NCBI RefSeq assembly: GCF_010389155.1
Contig: NC_057763.1
Location: 31,044,645-31,108,644, forward strand
Source: Erigeron canadensis
Taxonomy: Eukaryota > Streptophyta > Magnoliopsida > Asterales > Asteraceae
Length of the DNA: 64,000 bases
Reading direction: 5' to 3'
Numbering within the stretch: position 1 is the stretch's first letter; every line of letters starts with the position of its first letter. The position numbers and the translations under genes are program-made. Below, piece by piece: positions 46,305-59,262 of this stretch. The notes beneath the pieces were generated by a model. That model was not told the origin of the DNA and searched no databases. It was given only the letters and a program-made list of their open reading frames with translations.

Positions 46305-47739
46305 GATTGGAGATGAAATAGATCTTGGCATATATGTACATGCTTGATCTCAGTTTTGATTGGATTTTATCCATTTTAGCTATCTTAACTATTAATCTTG
46401 AAATGAAGCTTTAATTTATGTAGGAAGTTTATGAAATTTAGGAAAAACTTATCATTTTAGGATAACATATTATGCTTATTTTCTCAATTTAGTTAACTTT
46501 CTATTTATGTTGCAAAACAAATTACACAACCAATCAAGTTATGCAAGTGGATCCACTAGGCACGGCCGCACAGGTTCACAGTGCTATTTAAGATGGTTGC
46601 ATAAGAGCTTCAAGCCTTCAACATAAGAATGAACATACTATATCAGAATATGAACGATGAAGAATCATACCAATGAAAACTGTCAACCAGAACATGTTAC
46701 TCAAGTGGCACACTGTCATAAACGGATCGTATAAGAGTATAACCATTTGCAGGTTTGATGGTTGTACGTGTTAAAAATCCGGTACATTCCGTTTTGTTTC
46801 CCATCCCAGCGACACTTCAAGTTTACTTCTTTTGTTAGGTCTAGAATTTTTTCGTTATGATCTTCCCAGTATTTTACATAGGAGCTATAGCCATTTCATT
46901 ATCATAAACGGATCCTATAAGATTATATAAGCACTTGCAGAGTTGCAAATTATGTTTGAGAAATTCAAACTTTTAAAGTGTTGCAAAAGTTTTTTTTCCT
47001 GACTTTCTACCTCTTTTTAATATATATATATATATATATATGGGAATTGGGAAACTTATTTTGAGAACCCATATTTTTATAAGAATAATGAGAACTCTTA
47101 AATTTCATATTGAAACACATGCTTTTTTTAGTCATTCACATTTGAAATGTTATAAAAACATATGTTGTAGAAGAAAAATTTTTTCAATACCTTATATATA
47201 GTCGTTTGTCACACGTGAACAAAAAACATGAACAAATTCATTCACAAGTTCATAAAAGTTAATTTGAAGGTTTCTTGAAAAAGTTTCTTATACAACATAT
47301 TTTTATATCATTTCACATGTGAATGAACAAAAATACATGTGAACAAATATATAATTTAAGAGTTCTCATGGTTTTTTAAAAAAAAATGGTTCTTAAAATA
47401 AGAAAATTATATATATAGATCGAAGGAAGCTTTTATTTGTATGTTTCTTATTAAAGTGGACGGAATGGTGTAGAATGAGGGTGTGATACCATTTGCTACA
47501 CCATCCCCTCGTGTGAGATGGAGAGAGATTGTAAAAATGAGATGAAAAATGGCATGGCGGTGAATCAAATAATTTTAGTCATAAACTGTGACCAAAATAG
47601 AACAAGGATGCTACAATCATTAATTTTTCTTTAACTATGATACAACAGAAGGGATAAATTATATACAATGGAGAAAAAACATACACTTTTTCTATTGTTG
47701 GTTGAATGTGGGCCAGATTCTCAGATAGTTATAACACTT
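46305..47739. other. Convergent intergenic region between the 43580 gene and ZW10
   Basis: It should contain the 3' UTRs of both convergent genes. It also holds a TA microsatellite (about 47020-47040) and the MITE at 47041-47412. Nothing else recognised. Confidence 0.4.
47041..47412. mobile_element. Fold-back MITE next to a TA microsatellite
   Basis: The left arm (TTATTTTGAGAACC, GAGAACTCTTAAAT, TTCACATTTGAAATG) is matched in inverted order by the right arm (CACATGTGAA, AATTTAAGAGTTCTC, GGTTCTTAAAATAA). Arms are about 150 bp. The TA repeat on the left and ATATATA on the right prevent a clean target-duplication call. Confidence 0.65.
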
Positions 47740-50700
47740 TTAAAACTTGATATTTTCGATTCTCCACAAGCATTCTTTCCGTAAGGGTGAATCTGTAAAT
47801 ATTGCACTGATCAAGTCTCTCACCTGCAAGATTTTTGAACAAAATCGTGTTACCCTTTAAAAAAATATATAACCCATCAAAACAGAACAACATGATATAA
47901 ATGAATTTTCAACCTGAGATTGAGTTTTAACTATATAAATCAGTTTTTTTTTTTTAGTATTTGAGAAACAAGAATACCTCAGATGAAGTATAACCGAAGT
48001 TGGCCAGTTCCCCATTTTCCCAAGAAGCAGTGATGGACTTCAGAGGCATGTCCATCATATCTGTTGAGGTTTTTACGAGGATAAAAAACACTAATCATGA
48101 GATCTAAAAGTAACAACAAATAAAACGATGGCTGTTGCCAAGTGAAGAATTTTTTAGAACTAGAGGCAGTAATAGAGGCTAATCAGCGGGATAGATAATG
48201 GACGAATAATGATAACTTTTGGGTTAGGCCAGGTTGATCTAAAACACTTTTTCCAGAATAAACTTGGATTATCTTTTCTTTTTTTTTCTGTTTTTTTTTT
48301 TACAATAGAAAAAAATTCGATTACAGAAATTATACTATTTCGATAATATTCTAGCTTTCAAAAGAAAATCATATTAAACCTGTTCAGCATTTTACCTTTT
48401 ACGCCAAATTCTATATCAGCTCATTTCACCCGTTAGAGAAATAACATTTACCCAAACCAAGGAATTTATAAAGTAAACAGGGCGAAATTGACACCCATAA
48501 TCAACACTGCAGAGATTACCCAACCTGATGAATGCATACCTGCCAATATCCTAAGTCGAGGGAGTGATGGTACGAGATCATCAATAGAGGCTGATGATGC
48601 GCCCTGTGGTTTCGTTGTTTGATAGATGGCAACCAAAGACTCCATTAAAGACGAAAGGTTGTTCAGCAACATATGAATTAACCTTTGGATCTGAACAAAA
48701 TCATGAATCAGTTTTTCTCCTAAATTAAAAAATCGATTATAATGCTTTTGCAAAAATTCACCTGTAGTGTTTCATCTGCTGCAATGTCATCTAAAAGAAG
48801 TATGTCTTTCGTCATTCTAGAGCATACAGCCTCCAAAACTGAGCACATGCTTCCTTTGTATGTCAAGGGTAGCAACAGCGGCTCCCATATTATGCGCACT
48901 TTCTCAAGGATAAAAGCTACCTGTAGACTTCATTATTAGGGAAAATGTGAAATGTCACGTGTGAACGAGGTAAGCACTGCTGATTATTACCTGATCAATA
49001 CTAAATTCTGCAGATTCACGTCTTTTTGGTTGGTGGGTATTCTGAAATCCATCAGCACCATCAATGGCCTGGTGACAGTTTTCACAGTAATGATCACATA
49101 ACTTGGCAAGTAATTGTAAATCCAAGAGAGGTGTTCTAAAAATAATTAAATTTACCTCCATTAAATTATGTTTCACAAGCTGCACTTGTCTTAGTAATAT
49201 CTCTTCTGCCATCAACTTGTATCTTATACCCAAATCAATAAACGCAGCTCCCTTCATGGAAGTTGGAAAGTCCGATTGATACTGAAACAATTATACGAAA
49301 AATTTATCATTCAGCAACGAAGTCAACTATTAAATTTCCAATCATGATACACACAGATGTTTTATGTATAAAGCTACTCTATAGTATATCGATACCTGGA
49401 ATGGAAGGCCAAGAATCTCCTGTGACAAGAATAGGCAATCATTATGAATTAGAACAGCAACCTGGTTGATACCATCCAGCTGTCGTTCTAGCTTCATATC
49501 AAAAAATGATATATTATAAGACCATAAATCCATAATCATGTCCAAGTGTATTAGCTAATTTCAAGTGAGATATATGGCGACTTCATACACTAACCTTGAC
49601 AGGAATAACAGCTTCATACATTAGTAGAGCGTCCCTAGCAGCATGATAGAATTCTAAAGCCACAGTTGCAGGTGACAAGCATATATCCTTGAGTGTTTGA
49701 TGCACAACTTCCATTAGCCGAGAAGCTGCTTCGGATATGACACACCTCTCAGACGAAAAAAGCAAGTCTACGTTCCCGCCATTCTTATAACCAGCATTTT
49801 CCCTAGAATAGGCCTGTGAAAGAACTGCCTTTCAATTAACGTTATATAATAATAATGTCTTATTGCATAAAAAATCAGTTAACTTTCCTCAAATTTCTGT
49901 TGTGGCTAGTACAGTATGTTCTCAATAATAAAAAGGTATGAACGTTTACTACTAAACTTAACATCAGTAGACAGTAAGCAGTAGATTGGATGCTGATGTA
50001 AATATGATCATATTGGGCAACACCCATATCCAATACGGCAATACCAGAGATCTGAAAATGGTTACCTTGAACTGGAAAGCATTGAATATTGGTGACCCAA
50101 AATGAAACTAGCTTCAAGTTCCTTGCAGTAAACAGTTATCACTCATGTTTACATTTTTAGGTGTGAGAAAATGCTATTGCTTAGAACGGAGGAAACTATA
50201 TTATCTTAATTATGCAATTCGCTTATACAGTAATGATGACCAATGTTAGATATCTCCCATATAATCAAAAGCACTTGTGCATGGGTGTTAAAATTAGTTT
50301 AACAAAAAGGGAAAGTCAAACTAACTGTTAAATGAAAGAAACAACACACATTTCGCCCGGGGATCTGAATACAACAGATAGTGTATAGAAGCACCTGAAG
50401 TAAAATCACCTTTGGAAGTTTAAAATCTGACTTTTGGAGCAGCTCCCTGACTGTTGCTAAAATCTCAACCTTCTTCCTCGTTGCAAAGTGAACTTCAACA
50501 TTGTCGGCAAAATTGGTCAACCTCTCATCTTTGCCAGAGGAGATGAATGCAACTTCTTTAAGAGATTTCTCAAACTCAGACGTTAGTTGTCTAATGATTT
50601 GGAAGTCAGCGAGTTTAGAAGCGTCATTGGGAACAATCTGGAATTACAAAAGTTAAAGGATCATTAAATGGTATGACTACATATATACCTCCGTAGAAAA

Positions 50701-53700
50701 ATGTAGAATGTAGCATCTATGAGCCATTCTAGTGAAGTTCTAATTAATGTAGAAAGGGATAAACCTTTGAAAGGAAGTTAGAAATAATCATTTCCGACAT
50801 CTGGGGCCACGTCAATCTTCCAAATAGATGCATCCAGGAAGAATTTTGAAAGCAAATGTAGTTGAATATAAACTGAATGACCACATTAACTCCAGAATAT
50901 ATAATTTCAGCATCCATGTTCCCTATCTGCAATCATAAAGTATCAAGGCACCAAGAAAGTTAATCTATGATATACATTTTATTTTTTTTATATATATATA
51001 GAGTATAGCACCTCTATCCGTTATGGATGAGTAAAAGTTCAGAAAAACCGAACAGAACCGCTACTGATACCAAACTCCCGTACTGAACCAATTCGGTTTC
51101 ACTTCCGAACAGGTACGGATACAAAACTCCCATACGGAACCAAAAGTTGCAATGGAATTGATGTGATGAAACCAAGATAGGTGATGAACAGAAGACAGAT
51201 TGCTCAGGATTTAAATCCTTAACAGGGTTTGTTAAGCATTTTAACACAATTATACATTCAAGCTGTACCCAAAACATAATTCAAAAAAGACAGGTTTATG
51301 CATATTTTATCATTATTCTAAAAAACAGCAGACCCTGCATTTTAAAACCAATAATACTTGTGTTTGGCATCCGACACGCAGACATTTCAAAAAAAATATG
51401 ACTGGTCGTATCCCCAGGAATATCGACCAAGCAATATATATCCCGAAAACCGGTACTGGTACCGAAATTTCGAAACGGGATTCGGTATAGGGTTTAGATG
51501 ATTTTCGGTTTCGATATCTGGCAGTATCGCTAGGTTAAGGTACTGAAATCGTCCCTACGAGTATCCATTGAAACATTTAAAACGATAGAACCAACTTGGA
51601 TAATTTAACTATGAAAGGGAAAAAGGATGAACATATACAAAGAATTCCTTGGATTTGTGTTCACTACATCTTTGAGGCAGGTCCTTCAAATCTGCTAATT
51701 CATTAGTTATCATGGGCGATTTCTGGGGGGTAAAAAAACAGTTGCTACAGTTAAGAATAACAATTGTAAATATTCAAGAAATCAAATCAATTATAATGTT
51801 ATGATTGTTTTTGGACTAACTCCAACAAAGCCCATTATATAATCCCAATGGAGTTCCACCCTAAAACCGCATGACAAAACAAGAGATGTGGGCACTAGTC
51901 AGATCACCAATAAATCCCTTTAGGTTTAGAATCCATATTCCATAGTTTCTTACCATCCTCACCTATGCGAGAATCAACAATGCTATTTCTTAAGTGTACT
52001 TCAACTAGTGGTAAAAGGTTAAAATTTGTATGAACCTATTGATCAACTATATATACAGGATCACAAAAAATGGGCAAGTCAAAGATTGAATTGAACAACA
52101 AATGGACATATATAAGCAGAGTAGTATGAATAGGATTAAAATGGGATAGATAAGCCAATGGATAAAACTAATAAGTGTCTTTCATTATAATTTATCACAT
52201 ACCAAACTGCAGGTATATCAGCTAGACTCAAACAGACTTTAATAAGTATCCTTGTATTTGATAGGGCTTACAAATCTAAGTATGACTGGATTCTGAATTT
52301 TGGCCATAACCAGTTTGGTTATACAAAATAATAAATCATATGATGCTAATAGAACAAGTTCTCTCTCAAAAACTAAACATGAGATAAGAAGCTAGTAGTC
52401 ATCATGCTTCTATAAAAATCATAACAACAAAAGGAAAATTTCTAACATTTTAAAAAACCCTGTACATTTTCCTTAAGTATATATTATCAGCCTTAAACTA
52501 GTTTATATGTCCACTCAAATCTTCTCCTAACCATAATATAACATGGGATGCATAATAAACAACTATGAGAAAAAAACCATTCCACTCTATAGATACCTGA
52601 GGGGCAGAAGGTGCAGTTATCCTCAAAACTACCTCAGCTACTTCCCCTGAATCTACTTTTTGTTCTTCTACAGAAAAACTATGATAACCCGATCGCAATG
52701 CCGGGGATATAACATATCTAGTCATCAAGTCTGCTACTTTAGCAAGCCCATAATCAAGAATGCCAACCACCTACACACAAAAATAGTAACAAGATTCAAA
52801 AATAGAAAAGTAACCAAATTTTTCCTAAAGGAGGACCAAAATGCTTTAAAAAAAAAACAAGAAGCTGAACTAAAAAATGCAAGATTTAAACTTACATCCA
52901 TTGCTTTCAAAACAGTAGAAAGTTCAACCCCTTGAATATCGTTAACACTGAGAGTATTCTTCACATGAACCACATTAGTCTCGTGATCGAATCTCACTGC
53001 GTTCTCAATAAACTTCACTAACACCTCTTGTATCTAAAAACACATAATCCACTTCCACTTAGACATATTCCCAGTCTCAACATACATTAACATATGAATC
53101 GCTTACGATTATATCGTATAAACTATATAATCACAAAACAAATAACACCAAAAATTCACAAATTCAGTTATGTTTCATACTTGTATGTACATATAAAATG
53201 GGTTAAGCGTCTTTAAATGTATCTAAGTTTACGTAAAAATGTATCGTATGTATCGTAATGTAAAACTTGTTAGTGCAAGTATTTAAATTTCAATTATTGT
53301 TAATGTATGTCGCCTGCCATCTTATGACTTGAGAACCGGTGCCTAGCACCGGTTCTAAAGACCTAAATATAAACAGATACATACAACAACAATAATTGGA
53401 AATTTTGATACTTAAACTAACAAGTTTTACATTAGGATACATACGATACATTTTTACGTAAATTTAGATACATTTAAAGACGCTTAACCCGTTTTTTAAA
53501 TGTATACACAAGTATGAAACATAACTGAATTTGTGAATATATGATAGATATAGATACAAAAAGTTTTTACCTTTTGAAAGCAGTCTCTCCATTTATTCCT
53601 CAACAAACCGAAAACAACCGGTTCAGTCTCATGATCATCATCATCATCATTATCACTCACTCGTAATGCCGCCTTCAAGTCGATAACTTTAACCGCAGCA

Positions 53701-54143
53701 TCAACAAACTTTCCAACACCCAAATCTTTATCCACATTCCCCAACTCATCATTCACTTTCACAATCCAAGAAACCAACTTCAAGATTTCATTTTTAACCC
53801 CCAATTCCTCATTTTTAATCCTTAACTCATCTACTGTTTCTTTAATCTCAACATCAATTGATTTCGACCCATTTGAGGAAGACAAGAGATTGACAAGGTC
53901 GGAGAGTTGTCGGGACAGGTGGTCGGAGTTTTTAAGGTGGTCGGAACAGAGAGAGAATAAGGATAAGAAGTGGTGGTGGTGAGATTGAATGTAGGAATGG
54001 ACTTTTGATTTGATGTGAAGAGAGTGGAGATTTAAACGGTCGATTAAGAGACGAAGGTCTGGAGCGGAAAGAGGTGATGATTCGTCGAGATCGTGGGAGG
54101 ATAAAAGGTCGCGAACGTCGATTGATTTGAAGAGTACGTCCAT
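47740..54143 (-). CDS. ZW10: ZW10 homologue (RZZ kinetochore / NRZ-Dsl1 tethering subunit; MIP1-like)
   Basis: Fourteen GT-AG exons give a 784-residue, phase-consistent model: 53571-54143, 52896-53033, 52597-52770, 51639-51722, 50765-50926, 50410-50637, 49595-49813, 49396-49491, 49156-49281, 48991-49068, 48762-48920, 48540-48690, 47978-48060, 47740-47823. The start MDVLFKSIDVRDLLSSHDLDE and SAPDLRLLIDRLNLHS match plant ZW10 from memory, as do LFSSERCVISEAASRLM, LHNDC-type IHNDCLFL and the end FTDSPLRKECLWRIE. ZW10 is a mostly helical protein of the ER-side tethering complex for Golgi-to-ER traffic (with MAG2/RINT1 and the Sec39-like MIP2) and of the kinetochore RZZ complex in animals. The model is somewhat longer than Arabidopsis ZW10. 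Exon 4 (28 codons) is the least secure. A fold-back element sits in intron 1 and a LINE in the upstream region. Confidence 0.92.
51000..51570. repeat. Decayed hAT-like repeat in a ZW10 intron
   Basis: Within the intron 50927-51638, motifs such as CCGGTACTGGTACCG, GATTTTCGGTTTCG and CGAACAGGTACGG recur on both strands, the style of hAT MITEs with subterminal arrays. Ends and duplication could not be fixed. Confidence 0.35.
53155..53545. mobile_element. Fold-back element in ZW10 intron 1
   Basis: About 140 bp at the left (ATTCAGTTATGTTTCATACTTG, GGGTTAAGCGTCTTTAAATG, TTACGTAAAAATGTATCG) is repeated inverted at about 53400-53545. Near the centre is a perfect stem AGAACCGGTGC/GCACCGGTTCT (53332-53342 and 53346-53356) with a 3-base loop. 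It has no coding capacity and lies wholly inside the intron (53034-53570). No convincing target duplication. Confidence 0.75.
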
Positions 54144-54372
54144 TTGGTCACGACGGATTACGGTGGTGGTACGATTGTGTGTGTGCAGCTGGGCGGTGGT
54201 GGTTTTTGTATGAGATCATGAAACTGGCAGAAGAAAGTGAAAATAAAATATTGATGGTTTTTTTTTTTTGTTGTTACTTGTAATGGGCTAGAGGTGTCCA
54301 GTTTTTTTTTTGTCTAACTTTTTATTGGGCTGTTGGTTCACATAATTACATATACTCAAGTACATAACTATA

Positions 54373-55475
54373 AAATGAGCAGGGGTATTATGGAAGAAAG
54401 TGATTGACTCCATTCACAATACAAAGAGGTGTTGGGAACCCTTACCTGTCAATAAAGGGATATCGGGTGTTTGGAAATCGCTTGTAAGCTGCCTTACTAA
54501 AGTTAAGATTAATGGGACGTCACTGAATTGTTGTTTCAAAGGAAGGTGTGGTGCTGGTGATAGGATTCGGTTCTGGTTGGATGTGTGGGTCAAAGATTAG
54601 CCCCTAAAGGATATTTTCCCTCATCTTTTTAAGCTTGACAAAGATAAAAAATGTTTGGTAATGGAGAGGTTTGGTAATACTTCAAAGTTGTTTGGTTCTG
54701 ATTATCTATGGATCAGATATCCATATTCTAATGAGGAGAAGTTGGAGCTGGTAGAAATAAACAGATTAATGGACGGTTTGGTATTAAACCAGCAACATGA
54801 TAAGTGGGAATGGACAGGAAGCAAAGAGAACACGTTTTGTGTCAAAAGCGTCAAAGAATTTTTGAGGAGCGGAAGGGATTACGGTGACAGGGGGCTGTTC
54901 AAAAGATCCAAATGGATTGCGAGAAAATGCAACTTATTCATGTGGAGAGTTTCCTTGGATAGGTTACCAACTTTGACAGCTTTGAAAAATAGAAATTGTA
55001 ACTTTGGAAGTCTTGATTACGAGCTGTGTCACGATGGGGAAGAAACACTGGAACATTTACTTTGTTCTTGTGAGGTGGCGATGGAAATATGGCACAAGAT
55101 AAGTATATGGTGTAAAGTTGCACAAATATACTTATTTTCAATCAGGGACATTTTTGAGGTGAACAATTTCATGGGTTTGGGGAGGAAAACAACCAAAATC
55201 TTCAAAGGTATCGTGTTTGTTACGTGTTGGTGCTTGTGGAAGGCGAGAAACGAAAAGATATTTCAAGAGATAGAGGTTAAAGTCGAGAAGATTATTCATG
55301 AAATAAAGACGATAAGCTGCTTGTGGTTTAAGAATAGATCGACCTTGTATTGTATTAGTTGGAACGATTGGTTATCCTTCAATGTACAATTGTAATTAGT
55401 TACATGTATATGTTGGTCACTCCATAATTTTGTGAGTTGGCGATGTCGTGAATAAAATTTACTTTTCAAAAAAAA
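54373..55475 (+). mobile_element. 5'-truncated L1-type LINE
   Basis: It carries the C-terminal part of a LINE ORF2 and a short A tail (9 A, ending at 55476). It is bounded by a 14-base duplication AGT(A/G)CATAACTATA at 54359-54372 and 55476-55489 with one mismatch. Target duplication, poly-A and 5' truncation are the hallmarks of target-primed reverse transcription. The left copy ends 215 bp from the ZW10 start codon on the divergent side, so this insertion is within or beyond the ZW10 promoter. Confidence 0.85.
54376..55395 (+). pseudogene. LINE ORF2 C-terminal fragment with zf-RVT domain
   Basis: One frame, interrupted by TAG at 54598-54600, reads ...VLWKKVIDSIHN, then GDRIRFWLDVWV, then the zf-RVT region (KWIARKCNLFMWRVSLDRLPT, ETLEHLLCSCEVAMEIW) and ends at 55395. 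The order matches the region after the RT domain of plant non-LTR elements. The endonuclease and RT domains are missing, so it cannot be active. Confidence 0.85.
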
Positions 55476-55504
55476 AGTGCATAACTATATATCTATATAA
55501 GTGA

Positions 55505-55885
55505 CACTCCGGTAAGAACACTCTTAAAATAAGAATGGTAACAACATTAAAAAATGTCATTTTGAAGCATTAAAAGTCCATAAAACTAACATAGTGCATA
55601 ACTAATTATCATTGTTTAAGTGTTTAAAACACATTGATCCGTTAAAATCTAAGAAATCACGTTTTTTGCTGGATGCATCATTTTGATGAATATGCATCAA
55701 AGATGGATGCACAAAACAAAAAAAATATGATTTTCTGGATTTTGACAGATCAATGTGTTGTTAAACACTTAAATAATGATAATTAGTTATAAATTATGTT
55801 TGTTTTATAGACTTTTAATGAAACAAAATGTAGTTTTTAAGTGTTCTCACCGTGTTCTTATTTTAAGGTTGTTCTTATTTGATTG
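55505..55885. mobile_element. Fold-back MITE next to the LINE
   Basis: Two arms of roughly 180 bp are inverted copies (AAGAACACTCTTAAAATAAG against CTTATTTTAAGGTTGTTCTT; AACACATTGATCCG against CAGATCAATGTGTT), folding at about 55690. Non-coding. The flanks are AT-rich and the duplication is unclear. Confidence 0.65.
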
Positions 55886-55949
55886 TCCATATATACCCAA
55901 GTACATAACTATATATATTTTATTTATTGTTTTTATTTATTTTGGAATG

Positions 55950-56100
55950 CTAAATTTCGGCTCAGCTGCATGCCTCTTCATATACCCAACTCCAATTCCA
56001 GAGAAAAATCTATTATTTTAAAACCCTTGTCTCCATTCTTAGGACATTTTGCTCACACAAGGATTTGAACCCAAGACCTCTTCGTCTCAGACTGTACCAT
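55950..56100 (-). mobile_element. Possible tRNA-derived SINE remnant
   Basis: On the minus strand GGTTCAAATCC (about 56065-56075) matches a pol III B box. An A-box-like TGGTACAGT lies about 30 nt upstream (near 56095). An A-rich tail follows to the left. No target duplication found. Confidence 0.35.
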
Positions 56101-56990
56101 ATAACGATCCATATATTATTATATTATATTACTACCTTTAACAATTTTTTGGTGAAACATAATAGATTGAATATAGCAAATAAGATATCATACATTGAGA
56201 TTTCCTTACTTTTAAGAATAATAATAATTAAAAGATTATAAAATCATATTTTTATTCTTTTATAAAATGCTTATATCAAATAAGATAAGTATTATAAGAA
56301 AATATGAAGATATCACATAGGATAAATATCACGTGACAAATTTATAACATAGTTTTGGATTTGAAGAGTGCTTTAAAAGGCTCGGTTAACTATTCTTTTA
56401 ATATATATATATATATATATATATAATACGTATACGTATATTACTCCCAAATAATCTTCAATACGCATCTGTCATAGATTTTTTTTTAAAAGATGCATTT
56501 GTCATAGATTAATCGTTATACTTAAACTTAAAGAGATCAAGTGAGCCCACTGTTAATGATTTATAGTTTTAAAAACAATATTTTTTTGACAACAATAAAA
56601 TATAAAGATAAAGATATATATAATATAGATTAAATAACACGGAACAATGTAAATTATAACAATCACGATAATTGATCCATATTGCATTATATAAAGATTA
56701 ATAAGTACAAACATACTCGAATATGAGAAGGAAAATATAATTTCTTTGTTGATCATAAAAATTGAAAGAAAAAAAACCCAACAATTTAATAGGTCACATT
56801 ACACTTTGAACAAAGTCAATTGGATGTTAATTTTCAAGTAACAAAACCCAAAAAAAAAATTAAAAAAAAAAAATTGCATGGGGTTTTCCTTTTTTAAGTT
56901 GATGGCCAAAGGCCAAGGCAAAAAAGACTTTGGTATGTTTGCTTGCTGCTTTAGATGTCGTTGGTGAAGGATTTAAGTAGGAAACTTAAT
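56101..56990. other. AT-rich intergenic DNA with AT microsatellite
   Basis: (AT)n at about 56400-56426. No gene or clear element ends. Confidence 0.35.
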
Positions 56991-57166
56991 GAGAAATGCT
57001 AAATGCACAAACCAATTACAAACAAATATGTACAAACTCATGTGCAAAATTAAATGAACCAATTAAATGCAAAATCATTTTTTTTTATTCTCTCTCTTTA
57101 TGTTATTGGTCACTCATGAATTTGTATAAATGTGTTTGTAATTAGTTTGTCATTGTATCATTGCTC
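56991..57166. mobile_element. Small inverted-repeat MITE
   Basis: The left GAGAAATGCTAAATGCAC...ACCAATTACAAACA is matched by the inverted right end TGTTTGTAATTAGTTTGTCATTG...TTGCTC. 176 bp. TTAA-like flanks on both sides may be the target. Family not assigned. Confidence 0.55.
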
Positions 57167-57889
57167 TTAAAGAGAATTAAATCTAAGAAAAAACAGTTTT
57201 GATTAAACTTTGTATTAAACTTTGTGGATTTTATATATTTTTACCTTAAATGTGAGTAATTTTGAAGTTTTGTTTTGACTTGGTTTTCCAAAGTGTCGAT
57301 TCTAGATTCTTTGTCAATATTGGAATAGGTCAAGTCTCGCCTTCTTATATGTCGTAGCCTAGACGGTCATAGTCGTCGCCCAAACGTGACTTTATACACC
57401 ACATCACATATATATAATAACCATTATCCTTTCATAAGCAAGATTAATTACAACACCATATGGTTATTTAAAGAAAACAGGTATAGTTGATTGTTGCTAG
57501 TCATGAACGAACAGATATTGTTTTTTTTTTTATTATTATTTTGTTTTTACAAGACGAAACATTATAATTACAAGAAGAAAATTCAACATTTTGATTTTTG
57601 AGTATATTTAAAATGCAGTTTTTTACCAATTTTTTCAAAAATTTTAGATTGTATTCTCTTTTTTTTTTTTTCGTGAAAATCTACCTCATCATCCATCATT
57701 CAATAGATCTACCACAATATATTAGAAAAATGTAATAAGGCATAGAATCGCCGTTGCCAAAACAATTCTTATAAGCTATGTGTTAGTTAACTATTGTAAT
57801 GTAGACGTGGAAAAAAAACATTTGACATGATCTATTGTGTAAGTAATGGGTTAAAAATAAAAAGAAAATCTTAATGGGTTACCAGTATA

Positions 57890-58253
57890 TCTTCTCGTAT
57901 TGACCTCTCTTATTTTAAAAAATTAATATTTTTTTATACTTAAAATACCTTTATTTTTTAATCCTAATTCTCTTATACACCTAATTTATACTTTTATACT
58001 ATTTAATAAATAAAACAACCATCTCTTTAAAAATTATGAAGTAGTTATCTAAAATACCATTAATGATTAAATTACAATATCATTCATTTATTCAAAATAT
58101 ATCTATAATTAATTAACCTTTTACGTCAAATTACCTTTACATCAATTATACACCACTCGACGTCGCCTCTACCACCAACAGTCGCCCCCACTATAACACC
58201 GTTGCCGTCACAACCACCCCTGCCACCGCCACATTATGCGGGTGTCGTGCTAG
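57890..58253 (+). mobile_element. Helitron 3' portion, relative of 23403-23652
   Basis: It ends GCGGGTGTCGTGCTAG (CTAG 58250-58253) before a T. The region around 58050-58200 (ATTAATGATTAAATTAC, CACCACTCGACGTC) is homologous to the 3' half of the Helitron at 23403-23652. The 5' boundary is uncertain. Confidence 0.6.
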
Positions 58254-58631
58254 TACAATTAAAACAAATTAGGAATCCAACTTAAGTAGTTAATTTATGA
58301 ATCTTGAAATTTGATTTGAATCTAAAAATTAACTTGCCAAATTCTTTTAACTTTGAAGAGATCTTAGTCCAACTAAATCAAAATAACAATGAGTCAATGA
58401 TATCTTAATCCAATTAAATCAAAATAACAATGAGTCAAACGATAATGTATAATACATGTGTTTAATATATATTCCATATTAAAAAAGTTAATTTTTAGTG
58501 ATTATTACTCCTTATATACATCAATAAGTTACATTACTCATCACGATTATTGCTTATCCACATGAGGGGTCATCCAACTAGTAATTTTGGATTAATTTTA
58601 AAACTTAGCTCACAAATAATAATAATAATAA

Positions 58632-59259
58632 CTAGTAAATTGTGGTCCCGACTTGCGGGGCTTCGGTTATCATGTTAAAACAGTTATTTATTTTAATGTA
58701 TTTTGCTAAACCTTCAACGGTTTAATGAAAAAGTATTAATCATTTATAGGTTTGTTTTAAATATATATATATGCTTTATTTTGAACGTTGTGAGGTTTTA
58801 AATATTGTGATTATGCTTTATTACTTTTGTTACTGATGATATGTCACTTTATAGGTTTTAGTATATTAGTTAAAAAAGGAAAAAAGTGTAAAATATAGCG
58901 AATAGTCATACATATTGGTATATGATATGACCACGAAAAAGTTGCAACATGTTGGTTGGAAACCTCAAAAGAAAAACTGTGTAAAAAACCAATAATAAAC
59001 TTGTAGTTCAAAATTTCAAAATGGGTGCGATTGGTAAAATCTGAATAGTGTACAGAACGTGGACACTAAAAAGTAGCAATATATAAGTTGAAAACCCCAA
59101 AAGAAAAAAATATTAAAAAACCCAATAATTAACTTATAGTTGAAAATCCAAACAATATGCGATATGACAAAATCTAAATATTAGATGAATGTATACCTTG
59201 GACGAATAGTAACTCACCACATCAGCAAGTTACTATTCATCATTTGATCAAAATATAGA
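58632..59259 (-). mobile_element. Helitron-like element, minus orientation
   Basis: The minus-strand 3' end reads CCCCGCAAGTCGGG (hairpin) then ACCACAATTTACTAG, with CTAG at 58632-58635 and a following T. The other end reads TCTATATTTTGATC on the minus strand (start 59259), though the base before it is C and not A. 628 bp, no coding capacity. Confidence 0.6.
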
Positions 59260-59262
59260 GTA

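Noticed and set aside
53034..53570. A microRNA precursor in ZW10 intron 1
   Set aside because: The arms are about 140 bp and near-perfect along their length, which fits a fold-back transposon better than a microRNA hairpin. No small-RNA evidence is available.
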